Positions 1 to 5,024 of a stretch of 5,024 bases of DNA are shown here, piece after piece; within the stretch, counting starts at the first letter, position 1, and each line of letters starts with the position of its first letter. Where the stretch lies: positions 1 through 5,024 of the forward strand of contig CAMPKR010000206.1 of assembly GCA_946887345.1 (NCBI GenBank), read 5' to 3'. A model generated the notes under the pieces. The model saw only the letters and a list, made by a program, of their open reading frames with translations, made no database searches and was not told where the DNA came from. The translations under genes and the position numbers were made by a program. This stretch comes from an uncultured Bacteroidota bacterium (GTDB lineage: Bacteria; Bacteroidota; Bacteroidia; Chitinophagales; Chitinophagaceae).

Positions 1-3000
1 AGTTCCCTTCAGGTCTTTATCGCTCAGGTTGCTGATCTTGGTGCTGATCACCATTTCATCTCCCTGCCTGAAGAATCTCGGCAGACCCGGCATCACCATC
101 AGGTCCTTCTGTGTCTTTACCGTTCCGCTTATCTGCCCGAAGCTCATATCCTGCGTATGTGCCAGCGCCATGAATTTCCACTCCGTCAGCGCCTCCGGCA
201 TCGTGAACTCTATCCTTATATTTCCATTCGCATCTGTCCTCAATTGGGGGTAGAAGAACGCTGTTTCTTGCAGGTTTCTGCGCAGAGGCACATCTGCTGT
301 GTTTTCATCAACAATTCCGGACTGCTGACTAAGCTCGGCTTGTTTTTCGATGTTTTTTTCTTTTTTTTCACGAATACCTGGCCCTGAGTTTGCCACCACG
401 CTAGCCATTTCGATCTCGGGCATGTTCTTAACGTCATCTCCACTCAATATATTGGTAACTGGTCCATCTTTTGTAGACTGTGTATTCACAGGTGCAGCAA
501 ACATTACATCGCCCCTACTCCTATAATAGCCACCACCATAGTCAGGTAGAAAGAAGATCACATCATAGCTCTTTTCATAGTAGGGCAGCGACTCTTGCTC
601 ATAATAAGCCAGTTGCCTTCCACTCTCTGTTCCAAAACCAATATTAGCCTGCCAGTATATCCTGTTATTGATAGACGGATACATACCATACATACTCCAT
701 CCGTGCGACCTATACGCATCCAGCGAAGCATCATACAGTCCTGCTACCATTTCCGCCGCCACTTTTTCTTTCTTGGGGCCGCTCACCACCATGGTCCATG
801 TTTCTTTCTGCCCCGGCTGTAGCTTATCGCGGTGTGTCTCCCAGCTCACCTTCAGGTCCTTATTGCTCCACGGCACATGCACCTGCGATGTAGCCTGGTA
901 GAAGCGGTTCTCCTTCACTGTTATATAGCTAACTACCACACCGCCGCGGTCAGCTTCCGTTATTTGCCTGGTCCATTGGTATGGCTTGTTGTATTCCAGT
1001 TGTTTGGTGCTCATGCTGTTATTCATCGTCTGTTCCTGTTGTATCAGGAAGAGTTCTTTGTATCCGCTCAGCACGTTCACCTTCGCCATCTCTCCTGGCT
1101 CCTTGGTCTGGCTCGCAGGCATCACTGCCGGTGCATCCGGCACATTGCCACTATTACCTTCGTCCCACACCTGCACATATTTCTTCTCGCTCACCACTGT
1201 GCCGTTCTTGTCCTTTGTCTCCAGTTCTATCACGTACCAGCCATTCTTGTTCCATGTTTTCCTGTCGATGCTGACCTTTCCGGTCTCCGTAGTGTTGATG
1301 GTTCTTTCTAGCGGAGTGTATGTCTTGTCCCAGTTTAGATGGCTTGCTTCATCCTTGTATTCATCATTCGGAAAATACTTTTTAAATGTCGCCTCATCCA
1401 TCACAAATTGATCCGGTACACTCCACTGTCTTTTTCTTAAGACATTATCAGGTGATTTCAGTAGTGATATCTTCATCGTCACCTGTGCGGCTTCAAATTG
1501 ACCGTTCAGGTTTTGCGTCCTCACGTAAATGCTATCCAAGTCCTTCGGACTGGCTTTCTCCGGCAGCGATGCCGTTATTTGTATGCCTATATATCCCGCG
1601 CTAATGCTCTCGCTGCTGCTTCTTGTCTCCCCGTTTATGTCCGTCACATCGGCGTGTACAGTATAGGTGAAGGTCGGCAGTGTGCTCCTGTCTACACTAA
1701 GGTCAGGTTTGGCCGTAAATACTACAGTAAACTTCCCATCCTTATCCGTGGTGGTAGTACCGTTAGCTATTTCTGTCTCCGAAAAGCTATGTCCGCCGTA
1801 CCAGCGGTAGTAAAGCCAGTAGTAGGGGAATACAATATTTCTCGTCACCCTGTACTTCACAGTGGCGCCGTCTATATTATTACCGGCGTATGCCTCTGCC
1901 TTACCCGTCATCTTTATCTCGTCATTCAGCGCATAGCTGCCTTTCAGGTCTTCAAACTTCACGGCAAACTTTGGTCGTTTATATTCTTCCACCGACAGCG
2001 ATGCCGAGCCGTGATTGTCCCGTATAGTCATGTTGCCGGTCAGCCCGCTTTCAGGCGCAGTGAACTTACCCGTAAATGATCCAAACTCATTTGTCTTTAG
2101 CTTTTGTGAAGCTATCTTCTGCCCGTTCGCATCATAGAAGGTTACCTCGCTTTCAGTATTGGTCATCACGCTGTTCTTCTTGCCGCCCTTCTCCATATTC
2201 ACCATTATACCTTTGTAGTGAATGGTCTGCCCCGGCCTGTATATCGATCTGTCTGTAAAGAAATACGTACGCGTTACATCTCTTTCCCTGTCGTCCCTGC
2301 CTGCATATAAGTTGAATGAGTTAAAATGATACAATGCATCATTGGCCGTCTTTATAGTGATTCCCTGGTAGTACTCATATTTGGTGGTGCCTGTACCATA
2401 AGAGCCATCGCTGTTAGTTTTCAACTCTTTGCTCTTCACTATATCATAATCACCTCTTTTGTTGTTGTACTTTTCGGTATAGAGTTCCAGCTTCGCATTT
2501 GGCACCGGCCTGCCCGTTTTCCTGTTCAGTACATAACCTTGCGCGTTGCCGTTGTTGGAAGAGATGATGCTCAGCAGCGAGACCTGGAATACTACCGCCG
2601 TCAGTATATTATCCTTATTGGCAAAGGAAGCTTCAGAGCTTGCCACCACCGCATACATGCCTACAGGTAAAGCGTCTATTTTTATTTCTGTATTGTGGGT
2701 GTCGTAGTCCCCGGTGCCCGGCAGTTTTGTATTCCCCTGCTGCAGTACATTGGCCTTCATCAGTGTGTTATACCATGCCGTATCATAATAGTGCCTCATT
2801 GCCCTCTTATATTGCTCGGGATTCACGGGCACCACTTTAAAGTAGGCCTGCTCCACATTCTTATAGTTGAGTAATATTTTCGATGCCTCACCGGGCAGTA
2901 CCACGTCCTCGCTCTGCAGGGTCAGTTGTTTGGCTAGTATCTGTTGCAGCATTTGCCGCGCGGCTATGCCGCCCTCGCTATCGGGGAACTTACTCACTAT

Positions 3001-4053
3001 CGCATCCAGCTTTTTCTTCTGCGCTGCATAGTCATACTTCACCTGCTGACCTCTGGGGTATCTTTTGTTCTGTTTATTGTTGTTGCTTTCCGCAGTCTCA
3101 TACATCTGCATCGCCAGTTTATAAGAGGCCATTGCGGACAAAGGGTTGCCGGCATATTTATTTTCTATTCTTTCAAGTCCTTTCCTGTATAGTTCTTTCT
3201 TATCAGGATGCACTGAGTGTGCAAATGCAAAGTCCAGCCTGTGCAGGTCAGCATCTATCACAGCATCCGGTTTGCTGTCATTCAGGTGTAGCGATATTAT
3301 TTGCTGGTAAAGCCTTAGCGCCTGCCACTGCATAGAGCTGGTATCTCCTGTCTTAAAATTGTGCCGGGCAAAATCTTCAGCCGCTGCAAAAGCTGCAGCA
3401 TCATCCATCACAAACTGGAATGTAGGCTTCGTCACATCCTTTTCGTCATTCTCATAAAACGAAATAGCCCTGAAAGCCAGCAGGTCAAAAAGGGTTGGGC
3501 GCAGGTTCCTCGTGTTCACACCCTTCACTAGCACCGGGTCGTACTCTGCTATGTTTACCTGCTTCAGCTCACCGGCTCTGCTCAGCGAGGACTTATATAG
3601 TGAAGCGATTTTATCAAAGAACTTGGCCGCATCCCATTGCTCAAAGTCATTGCCCGTAGTATTGGTAGCAGTCCTTCCCAGTATCTTCCAGCGGTTATTG
3701 ATGTAATAGTTCCAGTACAGTTGTGCGGTAATACTCTGCCACACTGCGCTCACAGGAAAGCCGGTGCTGGCCGTTTCTTTTTCTGCCTTTAGTATTGCAT
3801 CCTTCGCAGCATCTTCATTTTTCATAAAGTCTCCCCTCATCAGGTAGAGCTGTGCCTTCAGCATGGCTACCTGTTGGTTCTTAGCCTTAGCCTGCGCATA
3901 CACCCCATCCAGTATCTTCTTAGCCGACTCCGGGAAGCCCCTGTTCAGCAGAGAATCCGCTTTTTCCCAGTCGCGCTTGTATGGCTCATTATTGCTTTGC
4001 GCTACGGCCATGAATGGCAATGCAAAACACAGTAAAAACAGGATATTCCTCAT
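1..4053 (-). CDS. Alpha-2-macroglobulin family protein with MG2 domain, C-terminus cut by window edge
   Basis: Exported protease-trap-like protein, 1351 residues visible with no internal stop. Relatives I know of are about 1900 residues, so roughly the last third is missing. Residues 1-18 form a Sec signal peptide with a likely AVA/Q cleavage site. C9 is not in a lipobox, so this looks like a soluble periplasmic or secreted protein, unlike the E. coli lipoprotein YfhM. Residues 20-375 are mostly helical and TPR-like. Residues 378-495 look like a first macroglobulin domain. Residues 505-575 resemble a carboxypeptidase-regulatory-like sandwich (TGRPVPNAKLELY). MG2 covers about 590-685 with the TDRSIYRPGQTIHYKG signature (Q609). 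A further domain starts at YKRPKF (691-696) and has an aromatic-rich stretch after Y734-V736. A bait-region-type (A2M_BRD-like) domain spans about 985-1130, ending near YDASLDAY. A variable linker follows (1140-1257). The central A2M domain starts at RRNLQETAFFYP (1258) and includes the conserved LTEW (W1292). The thioester region lies outside the window. An in-frame ATG 17 codons upstream exists, but the 4053 start gives the clean signal peptide and lies downstream of the promoter element. The family call is very secure; protease trapping is inferred from the family. Confidence 0.95.
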   Translation of the reverse strand, partial: MRNILFLLCFALPFMAVAQSNNEPYKRDWEKADSLLNRGFPESAKKILDGVYAQAKAKNQQVAMLKAQLYLMRGDFMKNEDAAKDAILKAEKETASTGFPVSAVWQSITAQLYWNYYINNRWKILGRTATNTTGNDFEQWDAAKFFDKIASLYKSSLSRAGELKQVNIAEYDPVLVKGVNTRNLRPTLFDLLAFRAISFYENDEKDVTKPTFQFVMDDAAAFAAAEDFARHNFKTGDTSSMQWQALRLYQQIISLHLNDSKPDAVIDADLHRLDFAFAHSVHPDKKELYRKGLERIENKYAGNPLSAMASYKLAMQMYETAESNNNKQNKRYPRGQQVKYDYAAQKKKLDAIVSKFPDSEGGIAARQMLQQILAKQLTLQSEDVVLPGEASKILLNYKNVEQAYFKVVPVNPEQYKRAMRHYYDTAWYNTLMKANVLQQGNTKLPGTGDYDTHNTEIKIDALPVGMYAVVASSEASFANKDNILTAVVFQVSLLSIISSNNGNAQGYVLNRKTGRPVPNAKLELYTEKYNNKRGDYDIVKSKELKTNSDGSYGTGTTKYEYYQGITIKTANDALYHFNSFNLYAGRDDRERDVTRTYFFTDRSIYRPGQTIHYKGIMVNMEKGGKKNSVMTNTESEVTFYDANGQKIASQKLKTNEFGSFTGKFTAPESGLTGNMTIRDNHGSASLSVEEYKRPKFAVKFEDLKGSYALNDEIKMTGKAEAYAGNNIDGATVKYRVTRNIVFPYYWLYYRWYGGHSFSETEIANGTTTTDKDGKFTVVFTAKPDLSVDRSTLPTFTYTVHADVTDINGETRSSSESISAGYIGIQITASLPEKASPKDLDSIYVRTQNLNGQFEAAQVTMKISLLKSPDNVLRKRQWSVPDQFVMDEATFKKYFPNDEYKDEASHLNWDKTYTPLERTINTTETGKVSIDRKTWNKNGWYVIELETKDKNGTVVSEKKYVQVWDEGNSGNVPDAPAVMPASQTKEPGEMAKVNVLSGYKELFLIQQEQTMNNSMSTKQLEYNKPYQWTRQITEADRGGVVVSYITVKENRFYQATSQVHVPWSNKDLKVSWETHRDKLQPGQKETWTMVVSGPKKEKVAAEMVAGLYDASLDAYRSHGWSMYGMYPSINNRIYWQANIGFGTESGRQLAYYEQESLPYYEKSYDVIFFLPDYGGGYYRSRGDVMFAAPVNTQSTKDGPVTNILSGDDVKNMPEIEMASVVANSGPGIREKKEKNIEKQAELSQQSGIVDENTADVPLRRNLQETAFFYPQLRTDANGNIRIEFTMPEALTEWKFMALAHTQDMSFGQISGTVKTQKDLMVMPGLPRFFRQGDEMVISTKISNLSDKDLKGT

Positions 4054-4071
4054 ATAACGCTTTATTGATGG

Positions 4072-4100
4072 CAAAGATAGAACGCAAATAGTGTGCAATT
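4072..4100 (-). promoter_or_regulatory. Bacteroidota-type promoter for the A2M gene
   Basis: On the minus strand TATCTTTG (4079-4072) matches the Bacteroidota sigma-ABfr -7 consensus TAnnTTTG exactly. A possible -33 element, AATTG (4100-4096), lies 16 bases upstream. Both its sequence and its spacing are weaker than the usual TTTG with about 19 bases. The predicted transcript start is near 4064-4066, leaving a leader of only about 11-13 bases before the ATG at 4053. There is no Shine-Dalgarno sequence. The A-rich AATAAA just upstream of the ATG is normal for this phylum. The element lies inside the 17-codon N-terminal extension that the alternative ATG at 4104 would add, which argues for the downstream start. 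Confidence 0.55.
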
Positions 4101-4107
4101 CCATACG

Positions 4108-4127
4108 TTTCACCCCCAGCGGGGGAA
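4108..4127 (-). repeat. GC-rich palindrome, copy 1 of an inverted pair
   Basis: CCCCC-AGC-GGGGG (4113-4125) is a perfect hairpin. Read on the minus strand this stretch is TTCCCCC, a four-base centre, GGGGTGAA and A. It shares the outer seven and eight bases with the copy at 4261-4281, which lies in the opposite orientation. Short C5/G5 palindromes of this type are often dispersed in intergenic DNA of Bacteroidota genomes, but within this window only the two copies can be shown. Confidence 0.5.
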
Positions 4128-4153
4128 GTTTAACATTGATTTTCCCGGTCGTC

Positions 4154-4236
4154 TTTGCGAGCCGCAAAACAGGACAGAGTTGAGAGCTTTTTGTCAGTTG
4201 ATGCGGCGTGGCGATCTCACGCAATGTTCTTGCGGC
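4154..4236. repeat. REP-like intergenic fold
   Basis: TTTGCG-AGC-CGCAAA (4154-4168) is a perfect 6-bp hairpin. An alternative, longer fold pairs GCCGCA (4161-4166) with TGCGGC (4202-4207), extended outside by TTGCGAG (4155-4161) against CTCACGCAA (4216-4224) with a one-base bulge and an internal loop. TGCGGC recurs at 4231-4236. The wording resembles the widespread CGTCATTGCGAGC...GTGGCGATCTC type of dispersed intergenic repeat, here with an unusual 35-base insert between the arms. No protein-coding signal was found in this stretch. Copy number elsewhere in the genome is unknown. Confidence 0.42.
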
Positions 4237-4260
4237 ACATACAAGCTACGTTTCCGAGGA

Positions 4261-4281
4261 TTCCCCCTCCGTGGGGTGAAG
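4261..4281 (+). repeat. GC-rich palindrome, copy 2 of an inverted pair
   Basis: On the plus strand it reads TTCCCCC, a variable five-base centre (TCCGT), then GGGGTGAAG. It matches the reverse complement of 4108-4127 in the seven left and eight right bases while the centre differs, the pattern expected if a stem is conserved and the loop drifts. The two copies bracket about 130 bases containing the REP-like fold. Confidence 0.48.
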
Positions 4282-4340
4282 TTTACCATAACTGGACGCA
4301 CTACTTTTATGCCAATGTTTGAGATGGTTTCATAAACAGG

Positions 4341-4371
4341 GCCGGTATTCACCGGCTCTTTCTTAAAAGAG
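4341..4371. other. Two back-to-back small hairpins beside the terminator
   Basis: GCCGGT (4341-4346) pairs with ACCGGC (4351-4356) around an ATTC loop. Immediately after it, CTCTTT (4356-4361) pairs with AAAGAG (4366-4371) around CTTA. The two stems share base 4356, so they would compete or stack. On the plus strand the first hairpin is followed by a T-rich TCTTTCTT, making it a weak terminator candidate. Together with the main terminator they form three hairpins in about 70 bases. Their role is unknown. Confidence 0.45.
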
Positions 4372-4380
4372 TAGCATAAG

Positions 4381-4410
4381 AAAAGCCTTACAGGACTGTA
4401 AGGCTTTTTT
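4381..4410. terminator. Strong rho-independent-type terminator hairpin
   Basis: A perfect 12-bp stem (AAAAGCCTTACA at 4381-4392 with TGTAAGGCTTTT at 4397-4408) closes a GGAC loop. Read on the plus strand it is followed by a run of six T (4405-4410). Read on the minus strand the tail is TTTTCTT, also usable but less uniform. The only gene that could be terminated here is the minus-strand gene ending at 4612, which would then have a 3' untranslated region of about 200 bases. The better T-tract faces the other way, so it may act in both directions. It separates the upstream gene from the A2M gene. Confidence 0.72.
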
Positions 4411-4423
4411 CATTTCGTGGTCG

Positions 4424-4440
4424 CCTGCGTCGAAAGCAGG
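4424..4440. other. Short hairpin downstream of the WELHP gene
   Basis: CCTGC (4424-4428) pairs with GCAGG (4436-4440) around a seven-base loop, GTCGAAA. It lies between the stop codon of the minus-strand gene and the terminator, so it would sit in that gene's 3' untranslated region. It resembles a tRNA T-arm in shape only. Confidence 0.4.
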
Positions 4441-4530
4441 ACATACCTTTACCCCTATTGAAACGAAAAAGGTCAAATGGTGATGAAAAAGGGAAAACAA
4501 TATTAGCACCTTTAATGGGCTTTTCCAACC

Positions 4531-4552
4531 GCAATAACATGTTATGTATTGC
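4531..4552. repeat. Inverted repeat with nested palindrome
   Basis: GCAATA (4531-4536) and TATTGC (4547-4552) are exact inverted repeats ten bases apart. Offset inside them is a perfect 12-base palindrome, ATAACATGTTAT (4534-4545). Further out, AACCG (4527-4531) and CGGTT (4566-4570) can also pair. It lies about 60 bases past the stop of the minus-strand gene, so an RNA fold in the 3' untranslated region or a protein-binding site are both possible. Confidence 0.4.
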
Positions 4553-4611
4553 AGGCTCCCCGCAACGGTTATATGCTTGGTTTACAACACTGTGCGATGT
4601 TTTTCTGCTTC

Positions 4612-5024
4612 TTATATTTCTTCCATGTACACGATAGGGTGCAGCTCCCAGTTTGTTTTCCGCCATATCTGCGTGCATGATGAGCAGGTCATTGTTGCGT
4701 TGGCCCTGTGTTGATGGTCATATAGCAGGTAGCCAAACACTCTAACCCTGGCATTCTTTACCAACTGGTCCTCATAGCCGGGGTTCAGCAATTTATATTC
4801 AGGCGTTATTTCCACTATTACGCATTCACTTTTGGGTGCATCAGGCCGTAGACCAATATAGATATGAACATCGCCCGTTTTTTTAGCTTTGCTGGCCTGG
4901 TAGCAGTTGCACGATTCGGGTCCTTCTTCTATAAAGCTTATTATGTAGCCTTCCGTATACATAAAGTCTCCGCTGTTATACAAATCCTTATCTTCCTCAT
5001 CAGGTAGGTCTATCAGTTCGTCTA
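4612..5024 (-). CDS. Uncharacterised protein with CNC, CSSC and WELHP motifs, N-terminus cut by window edge
   Basis: The C-terminal 136 residues are visible, ending in TAA at 4614-4612. The frame continues past the right window edge with an acidic stretch (DLPDEEDKD), so the TTG at 4983 should not be taken as the start. In order, the visible part shows GYIISFIEEGPESCNC (C38 and C40), GDVHIYIG (50-57), VIVEITPEYK (68-77), a VRVFGYLLYDHQH strand-turn (93-105), TCSSC (C113 and C116), and WRKTNWELHPI (120-130). The alternating beta strands with a conserved DVHI, VEITP, G-[YW]-[LF]-x-[YF]-D-x-x-H and WE[IL]HP pattern resemble a family of small uncharacterised bacterial proteins that I recall and whose fold I guess to be OB-like. 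The two Cys pairs could bind a metal or form disulfides. No signal peptide can be assessed without the N-terminus. I cannot name a function. That it is a real gene is well supported by its length and motif content. Confidence 0.83.
   Translation of the reverse strand, partial: DELIDLPDEEDKDLYNSGDFMYTEGYIISFIEEGPESCNCYQASKAKKTGDVHIYIGLRPDAPKSECVIVEITPEYKLLNPGYEDQLVKNARVRVFGYLLYDHQHRANATMTCSSCTQIWRKTNWELHPIVYMEEI

Larger units (their letters stand above)
4054..4611. other. 558-base intergenic region without a convincing gene
   Basis: This gap separates two minus-strand genes. It holds, from right to left, an inverted repeat (4531-4552), a short hairpin (4424-4440), the terminator (4381-4410), two small hairpins (4341-4371), the inverted palindrome pair with the REP-like fold (4108-4281), and the A2M promoter (4072-4100). 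The open frames here are short, lack recognisable protein motifs and cross the hairpins. No tRNA or other known RNA was recognised. Confidence 0.7.

Noticed and set aside
832..1411. Plus-strand open frames of 140-160 codons opposite the A2M gene
   Set aside because: They are shadows of the A2M coding frame, Cys-, Ser- and His-rich translations of its antisense strand with no domain signal. The same applies to the other plus-strand frames between 29 and 4057.
4024..4032. C9 in the A2M signal peptide as a lipoprotein cysteine
   Set aside because: The residues before it are F-L-L rather than a lipobox ending in Gly, Ala or Ser, and a normal AVA/Q signal peptidase I site follows.
4093..4335. Plus-strand open frame of 80 codons across the repeat region
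   Set aside because: It has a non-ATG start, covers the promoter edge and both palindromes, and its translation has no protein-like pattern.
4411..4440. Stretch resembling a tRNA T-arm and 3' end (five-base stem, seven-base TTTCGAC loop, then a CGACCAC tail on the minus strand)
   Set aside because: The loop does not place TTCRA correctly, and no D-arm, anticodon arm or matching acceptor strand is found in the preceding 60 bases.
4470..4506. Tiny plus-strand frame (ATG GTG ATG AAA AAG ... TAG) as a leader peptide
   Set aside because: It is under a dozen codons, with no promoter, attenuator or downstream plus-strand gene to regulate.
4388..4678. Open frame of 96 codons on the minus strand overlapping the end of the WELHP gene
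   Set aside because: It starts inside the better-supported gene, passes through the inverted repeat and hairpins, ends inside the terminator stem, and has no recognisable motif.
1..5024. CRISPR array, insertion sequence, rRNA or phage genes
   Set aside because: No regularly spaced repeats, transposase motifs or RNA signatures were seen on either strand.

Overview
The window looks like chromosomal DNA from a Bacteroidota bacterium, most likely a Chitinophaga-like member of the Chitinophagaceae or Sphingobacteriales. Three things suggest this: the domain layout of the large gene is typical of that phylum, a TAnnTTTG-type -7 promoter element sits just upstream of it, and its start has no Shine-Dalgarno sequence. 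The family-level placement is inference; no rRNA or other marker gene is present.

Layout, read on the minus strand, which carries both genes. (1) Positions 5024 to 4612 hold the 3' part of a small uncharacterised gene whose beginning lies outside the window. Its product has CNC and CSSC cysteine pairs and ends in a WELHP signature. (2) Positions 4611 to 4054 are a 558-base gap with no convincing gene. It holds a strong hairpin terminator (4381-4410), several smaller hairpins, a GC-rich palindrome present twice in inverted orientation around a REP-like fold (about 4108-4281), and a promoter for the next gene. (3) Positions 4053 to 1 hold the first 1351 codons of a very large alpha-2-macroglobulin (A2M) family protein. 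The frame is open throughout and runs off the left edge of the window.

The A2M-like protein has a Sec signal peptide, a helical TPR-like N-terminal region, a series of macroglobulin beta-sandwich domains including a clear MG2 domain, a bait-region-type domain, an unusual variable linker, and the start of the central A2M domain. Bacterial A2M proteins are thought to trap foreign proteases in the periplasm. Whether this one has the CxEQ thioester cannot be judged because that region lies beyond the window. The terminator and promoter between the two genes suggest that they are transcribed separately, and nothing visible links their functions.

No complete new system is visible. The points most worth a second look are the linker in the A2M protein, which has a TonB-plug-like stretch followed by a Lys/Glu-rich stretch, the absence of cysteine from the visible mature A2M protein, the uncharacterised WELHP protein, and the structured intergenic repeat region.
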